Assembly: GCF_024267655.1 (NCBI RefSeq)
Contig: NZ_CP100595.1
Location: 186,001 to 250,000, forward strand
DNA: 64,000 nucleotides
Source of the DNA: Arcobacter roscoffensis
GTDB taxonomy: Bacteria; Campylobacterota; Campylobacteria; Campylobacterales; Arcobacteraceae
Direction of reading: 5' to 3'
Position numbers and translations under genes: made by a program. Positions 9,847 through 19,711 of the stretch are shown one piece after another. The notes below the pieces were generated by a model. The model had not been told where the DNA came from. It made no database searches and worked only from the letters and a program-made list of their open reading frames with translations. The stretch's first letter is position 1. Every line of letters begins with the position of its first letter.

Positions 9847-10935
9847 TTATTTACCGTGTATTGCAGTATCTCTTGATTTGTCTTTAGTATCAACCCAGAT
9901 ATTTGGAGTTGAACCACCAGGAGTTAAGAAAATCTTAGCATCTTTGTTTTCTCTAAGTGCGTCGTTGAATTTCCCTTGAACTTGAATTTGTTGCATTCTT
10001 AATAAATCAGATGTTAAAGATTTTGCAATCTCTTTATTTGCTGCTGATTGAGCTTTCGCTTCAATAGTTACAGCATCTGCTCTACCTTGTGCTTCAATTC
10101 TGTTTTTATCAGCCTCACCTTTTGCAAGTGCAGCTTTTTTCTCAGCTTCTTGTTTTGCTCTTAAAACCTCGTATCTTACTCTTTCAGATTCTTGGTTAGC
10201 AATTTGAACTCTTTCAATTTGTTCTTTAATTTTTTCAGGTAATACAATCTCTCTTAATTGAACAGATTCTACACTTACAGGTGTATCTTCTAAAGCTTCA
10301 ACTTGAGTTCTAATACCATTTTCAATTAAAGTAGCAATTTCATTTCTTCTTGTTGGTAATTCTTCTGCGTTAAATCCACCAACAATATTTCTTACAATAT
10401 TTCTTACAACTGGATCAACAATTTTGTCTTCCCATCCAAGACCCCATGTAGCAATAGTAGTTGGAGCTCCATCTGCTGTTAATCTATATTGAACAGTTAA
10501 TTCAATAGAAACAGGTAAACCTCTTGCATCTAAGATATTAATTGCTGGGTTTGATCTAATACTTTGGTCAAATCCACCCATTTGTTCAACACTTCTATAG
10601 TTGATAAGTCTTACTTTTGTATCAACTACAATAACTTTTTGGAATACTGGAAGGTATAAATGGAAACCAGGAGTTAATGGTTTATCTTCATATTTACCTG
10701 TAGTAACTTTAATACCTACTTGACCTGATTCAATAATCACAAATGGTTTAAAGATAAATAATGCAGCAATAATTATGATAATCACATAAATAAATCCTGC
10801 TTTTTTACCAAAGTTCTTGAAAAATTCTGGTGGCTCAAAAGGTGGTTGATAGTTTCCACCACCACCATTATTGTTGTTAGAACCACCACCATTATTCTGT
10901 TGTCTGTTTTTAAAATAGTCGTTGTCTATTGGCAT
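9847..10935 (-). CDS. SPFH/prohibitin-like membrane protein
   Basis: A 362-residue protein with an Asn/Gly-rich cytoplasmic N-terminus (residues about 9-30), one transmembrane helix (about 47-66), a Band-7/SPFH domain (VIIESGQVGIKVTTGKY to about residue 245), and a long Ala/Glu/Lys-rich coiled coil (about 235-310). SPFH proteins form membrane-associated oligomeric cages and scaffolds, often with FtsH. The partner here is unknown. Its position beside ilvE resembles the arrangement I recall for the Campylobacter prohibitin-like gene. HflK/HflC are paralogous alternatives, but the single-gene form and N-terminus favour the prohibitin type. Confidence 0.85.
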   Translation of the reverse strand: MPIDNDYFKNRQQNNGGGSNNNNGGGGNYQPPFEPPEFFKNFGKKAGFIYVIIIIIAALFIFKPFVIIESGQVGIKVTTGKYEDKPLTPGFHLYLPVFQKVIVVDTKVRLINYRSVEQMGGFDQSIRSNPAINILDARGLPVSIELTVQYRLTADGAPTTIATWGLGWEDKIVDPVVRNIVRNIVGGFNAEELPTRRNEIATLIENGIRTQVEALEDTPVSVESVQLREIVLPEKIKEQIERVQIANQESERVRYEVLRAKQEAEKKAALAKGEADKNRIEAQGRADAVTIEAKAQSAANKEIAKSLTSDLLRMQQIQVQGKFNDALRENKDAKIFLTPGGSTPNIWVDTKDKSRDTAIHGK

Positions 10936-10977
10936 TTTTTCCCTTATTTTATATTAATTTTAAAATATTAACTAAGA

Positions 10978-11898
10978 TTAGTTAATGTATGTTAAATACT
11001 TAGTGTATTTTTCATTTCTACCTTGAACTACATCAAAGTATGCTTTTTGTAATACTTCTGTAATTGGACCTCTTGAACCACAACCTATAATTCTTGCATC
11101 AATATCTCTAATTGGTGTAACTTCAACAGCAGTTCCAGTAAAGAATGCTTCATCAGCAATATATACTTCTTCTCTTGTTAATCTTCTTCTTGTTACTGTG
11201 TATCCTAAGTCTTTTGCTAAGTCAATAACAGTAGCTTGAGTAATTGATTCTAAAGAGTTGTCATTTGGTGGAGTAATAATTTCTCCGTCTCTTACAATAA
11301 AGAAACAAGCACCAGAAGCCTCAGCAATGTAACCTTGGTCATCTCTTAATAATGCTTCATCATAACCACACTCAACAGCTTCACCTTTTGCCATTTGAGA
11401 GTTTAAGTAATTAGCAACTGCTTTTGCTTTACCCATTCCAGAAGTATTTGAGTTTCTAGTCATAGAGGCAATTTTTACTCTAACACCTTTTTTCATTCCT
11501 TCTTCACCTAAATATGCTCCCCATTCCCATGCAGAAATAGAAACATTTACAGGAGCTTGTTTATGATAAAGTCCCATAACTCCATATCCTAAGTAAACAA
11601 GTGGTCTAATATAAGCACCTTCAGTTAATTCATTTTTTTGTAATAATTCAATTTGTGCTTTATTTAGTTCCTCAGTACTAAATGGAACATCAATTAGTGT
11701 CATTTTAGCTGAGTTTATAAGTCTTTTAGTATGCTCTTCAAGTTTAAAAATAGCACATCTTCCATCATGAGTTTTATATGCTTTAGTACCTTCAATAGCA
11801 CCATTTCCATAGTGAAGTGTATGTGAAAGAACATGTACTTTTGCATCATGCCAATCTACAAACTTTCCATCCATCCATATATATTTTGCTTCAGTCAT
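10978..11898 (-). CDS. ilvE: branched-chain amino acid aminotransferase
   Basis: A fold-type IV PLP enzyme performing the last transamination of Ile, Leu and Val synthesis. The 306-residue length is standard. Visible motifs are YIWMDGKFVDWHDAKVHVLSH at the start, the PLP-lysine segment KAVANYLNSQ near residue 160, the substrate/PLP segment YDEALLRD, and FFTGTAVEVTPIRDID toward the C-terminus. It is the first gene of the leftward unit, diverging from the lipoprotein gene at 12050, with the shared promoter region between them. Confidence 0.95.
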   Translation of the reverse strand: MTEAKYIWMDGKFVDWHDAKVHVLSHTLHYGNGAIEGTKAYKTHDGRCAIFKLEEHTKRLINSAKMTLIDVPFSTEELNKAQIELLQKNELTEGAYIRPLVYLGYGVMGLYHKQAPVNVSISAWEWGAYLGEEGMKKGVRVKIASMTRNSNTSGMGKAKAVANYLNSQMAKGEAVECGYDEALLRDDQGYIAEASGACFFIVRDGEIITPPNDNSLESITQATVIDLAKDLGYTVTRRRLTREEVYIADEAFFTGTAVEVTPIRDIDARIIGCGSRGPITEVLQKAYFDVVQGRNEKYTKYLTYIN

Positions 11899-12049
11899 CT
11901 TATAAATTCCTAATGATTTAATTTTTAATGATTATTCTATCTAAGATATTATTAAATTTAGGTCATAATTTAAAAGCTAGATTTCTTTTAGGGCTTTGAA
12001 TAGTTACTTATGGTATATTATCAAAAAAATTTTAGGATTAGTTTTTTAG

Positions 12050-12745
12050 ATGAGTAGATTTATAAAAAATATTGTTTTAGGTACATCGATTATATTAGTT
12101 ATTGCAGGTTGTTCGGTTAAGGATTTTGATAAAATAGTTCAGCCAAAGAAAAAAGAGTTTGTTTATGAAAGACCAGTTGTTTCTGATGAACTTTTAAAGA
12201 CAGTTCATGAGATAGTAAAAGCTATGTCTCAAAATAATTTACAACTTTTAAATAGTAAATTTATAAATCAAAACTTTGGTTTATATAACTTATATAAAAT
12301 AGATGGTTTTGAAAACTTTACTTTTCAAAAAATGTTTTTCAATGTAGTTGAAGAAGAGACTATAAAGCTTGAAGAGTTTTCGCATTTTGTATCAAGAGTG
12401 CCTAAAAAAGCTATAAACTTACCAATAATAGAAACTGATTCTACTTTTAATTGTAGTCCTTACAATGATGCTTATTACGGCTGGACAAATCATGGGCTTT
12501 TTTTAAGTACAAATACTTCTACAAAATTAAAAAAATTTATGGAAGAGAAAAATATGCTTAAAAAAGACTCTTTTAAAAAAGAGGATTTTCATAAAGCAAA
12601 AATGATTGAACTTATGTCATATAAAGTTATATTAACACCTGAAATTGTGTTTCATTTAAATAAGCTAAATGATGGTAAATGGTACATAACTTTAATAGAT
12701 AGAATAACAACAAACTGTAGCGTAAAAAAGGATTCTAAAAAATGA
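12050..12745 (+). CDS. predicted lipoprotein, unknown function
   Basis: A 231-residue protein with a short basic start, hydrophobic segment and lipobox VIAGC (Cys21), so it should be lipidated and periplasmic. The remainder is Lys-rich with no familiar domain; two Cys (in NCSP and NCSV) might form a disulfide. The stop overlaps the following methyltransferase start by four bases (ATGA), so translation is coupled. No function can be proposed. Confidence 0.7.
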   Translation: MSRFIKNIVLGTSIILVIAGCSVKDFDKIVQPKKKEFVYERPVVSDELLKTVHEIVKAMSQNNLQLLNSKFINQNFGLYNLYKIDGFENFTFQKMFFNVVEEETIKLEEFSHFVSRVPKKAINLPIIETDSTFNCSPYNDAYYGWTNHGLFLSTNTSTKLKKFMEEKNMLKKDSFKKEDFHKAKMIELMSYKVILTPEIVFHLNKLNDGKWYITLIDRITTNCSVKKDSKK

Positions 12746-13338
12746 GTCAACAAGAATTTTGGAATAGTAAGTTTTCAAGAGATGGTTACCTTTATGGTAT
12801 AAAACCAAATAGTTTTATTGCTTCAAAAGTAAAATCTTTTCCAAGGGGCGGAAAGGTTTTATGTTTAGGTGAGGGTGAAGGAAGAAATGCTATATTTTTA
12901 GCAAAAAGAGATATGGAAGTAACAGCAATTGATGCTTCAGATATCGGACTTTCAAAGCTTCATTTTAGAGCCTTAGAAGAAGGTGTTACGGTTGAGACTA
13001 TTTGTGCTGATTTAAATGACTGGGAAGTGAAAGAACAATACGATGTAATAGTTGCTTCATATTTGCATATGTATAAAGAAGATAGAGCTAAACTTTTTGA
13101 AAAAATTCAGGATTCACTAAAACCTGATGGAATTTTTGTTGGTGAGTTCTTTTCTGTAAATCAACTAAACTACAATAGTGGTGGGCCAAAAGACAAAGAT
13201 TTACTTTACACAATTGATGATTTTAAAAAAGCTTTTGCTTTGTGTCAAGGTGATATAAATGAAGTAGTAACTATTTTAGATGAAGGTAAAGGTCATCAAG
13301 GTGAAGCTTCTGTAATTAGAGTAGTTGTAGAAAACTAA
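12742..13338 (+). CDS. class I SAM-dependent methyltransferase (TehB-like)
   Basis: A 198-residue Rossmann-type methyltransferase. Motif I is VLCLGEGEGRNAIFLA (SAM-binding), followed by the acidic EVTAIDAS at the end of strand 2 and DVIVASYLHM as motif IV. The N-terminus FWNSKFSRDGYLYGIKPNSF resembles the TehB/thiopurine-type small-molecule methyltransferases. The substrate is unknown. The start overlaps the stop of the upstream lipoprotein gene. Confidence 0.8.
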   Translation: MSQQEFWNSKFSRDGYLYGIKPNSFIASKVKSFPRGGKVLCLGEGEGRNAIFLAKRDMEVTAIDASDIGLSKLHFRALEEGVTVETICADLNDWEVKEQYDVIVASYLHMYKEDRAKLFEKIQDSLKPDGIFVGEFFSVNQLNYNSGGPKDKDLLYTIDDFKKAFALCQGDINEVVTILDEGKGHQGEASVIRVVVEN

Positions 13339-13425
13339 AAGAGAAATTTTTTCCTAAGTTATAAATTGGTATATTATAACTTAGATATATAATAATTATA
13401 AGATTTTCAAATAAGAGTAAAAAAT

Positions 13426-16400
13426 ATGATAGATAAATTAAAAAGTATAATAAATGAAAGAGTATTAGTTATTGATGGAGCTATGGGAACACAGCTTCAA
13501 TTAGCGGATATTAAAGACAAAGAGTGGGAATATGAGGGAATAAATTTAGAGGGTTGTAATGAACTTTTAAACTTAACAGCTCCTCATGTTTTAGAAAAGA
13601 TTCATGATGATTATTTAGAAGCTGGGGCTGATATGATTTCAACAAATACTTTTGGTTCTATGCCATGGGTATTAGATGAGTATCAAATTCCTGAGACATC
13701 ATATGAATTATCTAGACTTGGAGCAAAACTTGTAAAAGATTCTTGTGATAAGTTTAGTACACCCCAAAAACCAAGATATGTTTTAGGATCAATTGGACCT
13801 GGTACTAAACTTCCATCATTAGGTCATATAGCTTATGATGATATGTATGAAGGTTATAAGATTATGGCACAAGGACTTGCTGATGGAGGAACAGATGTGT
13901 TCTTACTTGAAACTTGTCAAGATCCCTTACAAATTAAAGCAGGATTACATGCTTTAAATGATGTGGCACCTCATATTCCTGTTATGGTATCTGTAACTAT
14001 AGAGCTTAGCGGTACGATGCTTATAGGAACAGATGCTATGACAATTGCTGCAATTTTAGAACCATTTAATATTTTATCACTTGGATTTAACTGTGGTACT
14101 GGTCCTAAACAAGTACACAAACATGTAAAAACATTAAGTGAAATTTGTAAGTTCCCTATTTCTGTTCATGCAAATGCAGGACTTCCACAAAATAAAGGTG
14201 GAAAAACTTACTATCCAATGCAGCCTAAAGAGTTTACAGAGTTAACAAAAGAGTTCTTAGAGTTTAATGGAGTTTCATTTTTAGGTGGTTGTTGTGGTAC
14301 TACTCCTGAACATATTAAAGCATTAGTTACAGATATTGAAGGTGTAGTTCCTAAGAAGCCTAGTGGATTTTTAAAAGCTTCATTAGCAAGTTTATTTAAT
14401 GTAGTTCCATTAAAACAAGACCCAGCACCACTTCTAATAGGTGAGAGATCAAATGCTACAGGTTCAAAAGCCTTTAGAGAATTACTAAAAGCAAATAACT
14501 ATGAAGGAACTTTAACAGTTGGTCAACAACAAGTTAGAGCAGGAGCTCACGTAATTGATGTATCAGTTGGATTTGCAGGTCGTGATGAAAGAGAAGATAT
14601 GGATAAAGTTGTAGGACTTTACTCTCAAAAAGTATCACTTCCTTTAATGCCTGATTCAACACAAATTCCAGCACTTGAAGCAGCACTTAAACAAATAGGT
14701 GGAAGACCTATTATCAACTCAGTAAACCTTGAAGATGGTGAAGATAAGTTTGATGAGATTTGTTTACTAGCTAAAAAATTTGGTGCTGCTCTTGTTTGTT
14801 TAGTTATTGATGAAATTGGTATGGCTAAAACTTTAGAGAGAAAATTAGAAGTTGCTGAGAGAATTTATGACTTATGTGTAAATAGACATGGCTTTAAACC
14901 TGATGATTTAGTATTTGATATGCTTACATTTACTATTGGTTCTGGTGATGATGAGTATAGAACAGCTGGTGTTGAAACTCTTGAAGCTATTAAAGAGTTC
15001 CAAATAAGACACCCAGAAGTTGGAACTACTTTAGGACTTTCAAATATCTCTTTTGGACTTGACCAAAAAGCTAGAATTTACTTAAACTCAATTTACTTAG
15101 ACCATTGTGTAAAAGCAGGACTTACAACAGCGATTGTAAATGTAAAACATATTTTACCTCTAAATAAAATTTCTGATGAAGACAGAAAAGCTTGTGATGA
15201 TTTAATCTTTAATAATCAAGAAAATGGTGACCCATTATTTGCCTTTATTGACCACTTTGCAAACGTAGGTGATATGGAAGAACAAAGTGATGAAGAGTAC
15301 CAAAAATTAGAGCCAGTTGAGAAAGTTAAAAAACTTTTATTAGATGGTGATAAAGATAGAATGTTACCACTTGTAGAAGAGTTAAGACATGAAGTAGAAC
15401 CAGAAGTTATAGTAAATGAATGGCTTATTGATGGTATGAAAATTATTGGGGAACTGTTTGGTTCAGGTCAAATGCAGTTACCATTTGTACTTCAAAGTGC
15501 TGAAACTATGAAAGCAACAGTTGATAGCTTAAATCCTTATTTACCGAAAAAAGAGAAAGCTAGTGAAACTGTACTGGTACTAGGAACTGTAAAAGGTGAT
15601 GTACATGATGTTGGTAAAAACTTAGTTGATATTATTCTTTCAAATAATGGATTTAAAGTAATCAATATTGGTATTAAAGCAGATTTAAATGACTTTATTA
15701 TTGCTGTAAAAGAGAATAAAGCTCAAGCTATTGGAATGAGTGGATTACTTGTAAAATCAACAGCTGTGATGAAAGAAAATCTAGAAACACTTCAAAAAGA
15801 AGGAATTGATATTCCAGTACTTTTAGGAGGAGCTGCACTTACAAAAGGTTTTGTAAATGATTATTGTAGACCTATTTATGATGGTCCAATATTCTATTGT
15901 AGAGATGCCTTTGATGGAGTTGTTTCTATGCAAAGAATTGAAGAGGGTGATTTAGATAATACTGCACTTGCTGCTGATCTAATTGAAGAAGTTGATACAA
16001 GTGATAGGGTTGCAAAAGAAGAAGTTGAAATTCCTCCATATGAAGAGATAGAACTTCCAAAACCTACGCAGTTTACTTTCCCTCCACTTTGGGATAGAGT
16101 TGCAAAAACTGGTGATGAAGTAGATAAAGAGTTAGTGTTTAAATGGATTAACCATAGAGTTTTATTTAGACAAAGATGGGGATATAAAAGAGGAAAACAA
16201 AAAAGTGCAGATTTTATCAAGCATGAAGAAGAAGTTGTTAAGCCTTTATATGAAGAGTTAAAAGAAGAGTTAATTGATAAAAATATCTTTGATCCAATTG
16301 CTATTTATGAATACTACCCTTGTATGTCTTATGATAATAAACTTTATATTTTTGACAAAAAGTATTTATTTAACTCAGAAGATGAAGCTAGAAATAATAA

Positions 16401-16905
16401 GCCATCTTTGGATGAAGCGATAAAAGTATTTGAGTTCCCAAGACAGCAAAGAAAACCTTTTAGATGTATTGCTGATTATTTTGCAAATGATAGACTTGAT
16501 GTAGTTGGATTTACTCTTGCTAGTGCAGGGCTTAAAGTAGCTGATTATGAAAGAGAGTATTACAACAAGGGTGAGTTTAATAAATATTATCAAATTCATG
16601 GACTTGGAGTTGAACTTGCTGAGGCTTTAGCTGAGGTTTTACATAAGCAAATTAGACTTGATTTAGATATTGTACCAAAAGAAGGACCAACACTAAATGA
16701 TGTTCAAATGAAACAGTATGTAGGTTGTAGATACTCTCCTGGATATGCAGCTTGTCCTGATTTAGCTATGAATAGAGATATCTTTGATTTACTAGATCCT
16801 GAAAAATTTGGAATTGAGTTATCTGAGACATTCCAAATGCATCCAGAACAAACTACTTGTGCAATAGTAGTTCCTCACCACGACGCAAAATATTATAATA
16901 TTTAA
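13426..16905 (+). CDS. metH: cobalamin-dependent methionine synthase
   Basis: Transfers a methyl group from methyltetrahydrofolate via cobalamin to homocysteine. At 1159 residues it keeps all four modules. The homocysteine-binding domain (about 1-310) has zinc Cys in GFNCGTG and GGCCGTTPEH. The pterin-binding domain (about 330-600) starts LLIGERSNATGSKAF. The cobalamin domain carries the lower-ligand motif D-x-H727-x2-G (DVHDVGKN). The C-terminal reactivation domain includes GCRYSPGYAACPD. It is slightly shorter than the E. coli enzyme. No SAM or cobalamin riboswitch is visible in the 87-base upstream gap. Confidence 0.97.
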   Translation: MIDKLKSIINERVLVIDGAMGTQLQLADIKDKEWEYEGINLEGCNELLNLTAPHVLEKIHDDYLEAGADMISTNTFGSMPWVLDEYQIPETSYELSRLGAKLVKDSCDKFSTPQKPRYVLGSIGPGTKLPSLGHIAYDDMYEGYKIMAQGLADGGTDVFLLETCQDPLQIKAGLHALNDVAPHIPVMVSVTIELSGTMLIGTDAMTIAAILEPFNILSLGFNCGTGPKQVHKHVKTLSEICKFPISVHANAGLPQNKGGKTYYPMQPKEFTELTKEFLEFNGVSFLGGCCGTTPEHIKALVTDIEGVVPKKPSGFLKASLASLFNVVPLKQDPAPLLIGERSNATGSKAFRELLKANNYEGTLTVGQQQVRAGAHVIDVSVGFAGRDEREDMDKVVGLYSQKVSLPLMPDSTQIPALEAALKQIGGRPIINSVNLEDGEDKFDEICLLAKKFGAALVCLVIDEIGMAKTLERKLEVAERIYDLCVNRHGFKPDDLVFDMLTFTIGSGDDEYRTAGVETLEAIKEFQIRHPEVGTTLGLSNISFGLDQKARIYLNSIYLDHCVKAGLTTAIVNVKHILPLNKISDEDRKACDDLIFNNQENGDPLFAFIDHFANVGDMEEQSDEEYQKLEPVEKVKKLLLDGDKDRMLPLVEELRHEVEPEVIVNEWLIDGMKIIGELFGSGQMQLPFVLQSAETMKATVDSLNPYLPKKEKASETVLVLGTVKGDVHDVGKNLVDIILSNNGFKVINIGIKADLNDFIIAVKENKAQAIGMSGLLVKSTAVMKENLETLQKEGIDIPVLLGGAALTKGFVNDYCRPIYDGPIFYCRDAFDGVVSMQRIEEGDLDNTALAADLIEEVDTSDRVAKEEVEIPPYEEIELPKPTQFTFPPLWDRVAKTGDEVDKELVFKWINHRVLFRQRWGYKRGKQKSADFIKHEEEVVKPLYEELKEELIDKNIFDPIAIYEYYPCMSYDNKLYIFDKKYLFNSEDEARNNKPSLDEAIKVFEFPRQQRKPFRCIADYFANDRLDVVGFTLASAGLKVADYEREYYNKGEFNKYYQIHGLGVELAEALAEVLHKQIRLDLDIVPKEGPTLNDVQMKQYVGCRYSPGYAACPDLAMNRDIFDLLDPEKFGIELSETFQMHPEQTTCAIVVPHHDAKYYNI

Positions 16906-16927
16906 AAAGTAGGGTTTCCTACTTTTT
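16904..16927 (+). terminator. terminator of metH
   Basis: The stem AAAAAGTAGG (16904-16913) pairs with CCTACTTTTT (16918-16927), loop GTTT. The 5' arm begins in the metH stop codon. Confidence 0.8.
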
Positions 16928-17020
16928 AAAGTATAAAATAACTTCCAAAAACCCCATTAGATAGGGATTTAAGTTTATATAGGGCAAAATATATAAAATA
17001 ATTACATCATGGGGTTTTAA

Positions 17021-18976
17021 ATGGGGTTTTTAAAGAAAAAATCAACACTACTTTTACTATTAACTACTTTTTTTATAAGTGGATGTACAGTAACTCCCCA
17101 ACCTCTAAGCAAAGAAGAAATAGCACTAAAAGCAAATCAAGATTTAAAACTAATAAATAGAATTTCTCCAATTATTACAGAACCAATTACAATAGATGAA
17201 GCAATAAATAAAGCCCTAAAAAATAATGTAAGAAATAAAATCAAGTTAATGCAAACAGCCCTAGCAAAACAACAAATTGATTTAGTTTATTATGACATGT
17301 TACCAAATCTAACTACAAGTGCAGGATACTCAAAAAGAGATGAGTATGCTGCATCTGCTAGTACTTCATTTAGTGGTGGAAATCCTGAGCCAATAACAGG
17401 TGAGCCTTCATACTCAGTATCTCAAGATAAAGAAAGAATTGATGCTGATATTTCTTTTAGTTGGAATGTTCTAGATTTTGGATTATCGTATGTGAAAGCT
17501 CAACAACAAGCTGATAAATACTTAATGGCAAAACAAAATGAAAGAAAAGTAATTCACAACATCGTACAAGAAGTAAGAAGAACTTACTATAAAGCTGCAT
17601 CAGCTCAAGCCTTACTTAAAAAAATTGTTCCTATGATGAAAGATGTACAAGTAGCTTTAAATGATTCAAATAAAATTAAAAAACTTAGAATCAACTCGCC
17701 AATGGAGTCTTTGGCGTATCAAAGGGATTTACTTGAAGTATTAAGATCTCTTCAAGCTTTAGAGAGAAATCTTATGAATGCAAAAGTCGAGTTAGCTGAG
17801 CTTATGGGTTTAAAAGCTGGAACTCATTTTACACTTGCACAAGAAATTAAAACAGATTATGAGCTTCCCAAATTAAATCTTGGTTTAAAGCAAATGGAAA
17901 TAATGGCTTTAGAGAATAGACCTGAGATTTTAGAGAGTAGATATAAACAAAGAATTTCACATAAAGAAACAACAAGAGCAATTTTGCAAATGCTTCCTGG
18001 AATTAAACTAAACAGTGGTATTTCTTATGATAATAATGATTATTTACTAAATAACAATTGGACTTCATACGGTGCAACTATTTCATGGAATTTATTAAAT
18101 ATCTTTAAAGCAAATACAAGTCAAAAAATTGCAAAAACAAAAATAGCTTTAGCAAAAGAACAAAAACTTGCTATTTCAATGGCAGTATTATCACAAGTTC
18201 ATTTATCACTTGCAAACTTTGAACAGTCAAAAAAAGAGTATAAGCTTTCAAAGAAATATTTAGATGTGGCTCAAGAAATATACAAGTTAACAGAAGTTAC
18301 AAATAAACTAAATATGAATAGTAGATTGATTTATACAAAAGAGAAATTAAACTATATCTTAGCACTTCTAAGACACTCTTCATCTTATGCAAATGTACAA
18401 AATAGCTATGGAAGAGTTTTTGCTTCAATTGGAACTTATGAAGATATAGGAAAAGAGACTTTAGAAAAAAATAGTGTTATAAAAGTAAAAGAGCCTAAAA
18501 AAACTAAAAAGAAAAAAGTAGAAATCAAAAAAGCTAAGCTTGAAAAGTTGGTAAAAACTGCTCAAACAACTCAAAATGTATATTTAAGAAAAGAAGCTCA
18601 TAAAGATAGTATTTATAGTGTGGTTTTACTAAAAAATAGAAAAGTAAAGGTTTTAAGAGAGTTTGAAAATAAATATGGAAAATGGATAGAAACACCTCTT
18701 GGATATATCTATAAAAGTGCTGTATTTATAAAAGATGAAAAAGAAGATAATTTAAGTTTAGCAAGTAAAAAAGAGATAAAAAAGAGTATTTTTAAAGGGG
18801 TAGCTTTTAAAAATGCAAATATAAGAACAGAAGCAAATTGGCAAAGTCCAGTTCTTTTTTTACTTCCTAAAAACCAAGAAATAAATATTGAAGAGATTAT
18901 ATCAAACAACAAAGATGTTTGGTATAAAACATCTTTTGGATATATAAGTAATTTAGTGATGGATATAAAAGAGTAG
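17021..18976 (+). CDS. TolC-family outer membrane lipoprotein with C-terminal SH3 domains
   Basis: A 651-residue protein with lipobox SGC (Cys22), so an outer-membrane lipoprotein. Residues about 55-480 are an outer membrane efflux (OEP/TolC) domain with long helices and the typical repeats (ALKNNVRNKIKLMQTALAK; MEIMALENRPEILESRYKQ). A Lys-rich linker (about 490-520) leads to two bacterial SH3-like repeats at about 530-590 and 597-651, recognisable by YLRKEAHKDS...KVLREFENKYGKWIET and NIRTEANWQS...NNKDVWYKTSFGYI. SH3b domains usually bind peptidoglycan or peptides, so this one may tie the channel to the wall. It is the first gene of the accessory locus. The SH3 addition is unusual for TolC proteins. 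Confidence 0.85.
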   Translation: MGFLKKKSTLLLLLTTFFISGCTVTPQPLSKEEIALKANQDLKLINRISPIITEPITIDEAINKALKNNVRNKIKLMQTALAKQQIDLVYYDMLPNLTTSAGYSKRDEYAASASTSFSGGNPEPITGEPSYSVSQDKERIDADISFSWNVLDFGLSYVKAQQQADKYLMAKQNERKVIHNIVQEVRRTYYKAASAQALLKKIVPMMKDVQVALNDSNKIKKLRINSPMESLAYQRDLLEVLRSLQALERNLMNAKVELAELMGLKAGTHFTLAQEIKTDYELPKLNLGLKQMEIMALENRPEILESRYKQRISHKETTRAILQMLPGIKLNSGISYDNNDYLLNNNWTSYGATISWNLLNIFKANTSQKIAKTKIALAKEQKLAISMAVLSQVHLSLANFEQSKKEYKLSKKYLDVAQEIYKLTEVTNKLNMNSRLIYTKEKLNYILALLRHSSSYANVQNSYGRVFASIGTYEDIGKETLEKNSVIKVKEPKKTKKKKVEIKKAKLEKLVKTAQTTQNVYLRKEAHKDSIYSVVLLKNRKVKVLREFENKYGKWIETPLGYIYKSAVFIKDEKEDNLSLASKKEIKKSIFKGVAFKNANIRTEANWQSPVLFLLPKNQEINIEEIISNNKDVWYKTSFGYISNLVMDIKE

Positions 18977-18979
18977 AGA

Positions 18980-19702
18980 ATGAAAAAGATATTTTTAATA
19001 GGATTTTTAATCACATATATTTTTGCCCAAGATGAAATTAGTTCAAGGGCTGTTATCACTTCTTATGATAAAACTATTTTATCAAGTGAACTAGCTGGAA
19101 ATATCACTTATTTAAAAAAAATTGAGGGTGATTCTTTTAAAAAAGGTGATCTTTTAATAAAATTAAATTGTGATATTTATAAAGCACAAAAATCAAAAGC
19201 TGCAATTGAAAAAAATATAGCTTATTTAAAATATAAAAAAAATAAAAAATTAGAAAGCTTTAAATCAATAGGTAAGTTTGAAGTTGATATTGCAAGAGAA
19301 GAGTTTAGAAAACAAGAAGCAGAGTATAAAATAGCTTCAATAAATGTAAAAAGATGTAATATCTATGCTCCTTATAACGGAAGAGTAGTGACAAGAGAAG
19401 TCTCACAACATCAAAGTGTAAAACCAAATGAACAGATATTAGAGATTATCTCAACAGAGAGTTTGGAAGCAAAAACTTTTGTTCCCTCAACATGGTTAGC
19501 AATTCTAAAAAAAGATATGAAAGTTGTTTTAAACATAGATGAAACACAAACTTCAATTAGTGCAGTAGTAAAAGAAATAGGTTCGGTTGTTGACCCTATT
19601 AGTCAGACTGTTTTAGTTAGAGTCTCACTAGAAAAACCTTATGACAAAATAATACCAGGAATGAGTGCAACAGCAATATTTCAGATAAATGAGCAAAACT
19701 AA
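18980..19702 (+). CDS. periplasmic membrane-fusion (HlyD/AcrA-like) adaptor
   Basis: A 240-residue adaptor with a signal peptide (MKKIFLIGFLITYIFAQ). The barrel-sandwich (lipoyl-like) halves are ILSSELAGNITYLKKIEGDSFKKGDLLIKL and APYNGRVVTREVSQHQSVKPNEQIL, separated by a short helical hairpin (about 70-115). A beta-barrel segment with GMSATAIF closes the protein. It is small for an RND adaptor and lacks the full membrane-proximal domain. It starts three bases after the TolC stop, so it should work with that channel. No RND pump or ABC transporter gene is beside it. Confidence 0.85.
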   Translation: MKKIFLIGFLITYIFAQDEISSRAVITSYDKTILSSELAGNITYLKKIEGDSFKKGDLLIKLNCDIYKAQKSKAAIEKNIAYLKYKKNKKLESFKSIGKFEVDIAREEFRKQEAEYKIASINVKRCNIYAPYNGRVVTREVSQHQSVKPNEQILEIISTESLEAKTFVPSTWLAILKKDMKVVLNIDETQTSISAVVKEIGSVVDPISQTVLVRVSLEKPYDKIIPGMSATAIFQINEQN

Positions 19703-19711
19703 AGGCTTAAT

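Noticed and set aside
13339-13425. SAM or cobalamin riboswitch upstream of metH
   Set aside because: Only 87 AT-rich bases are available and no conserved structural core can be seen.
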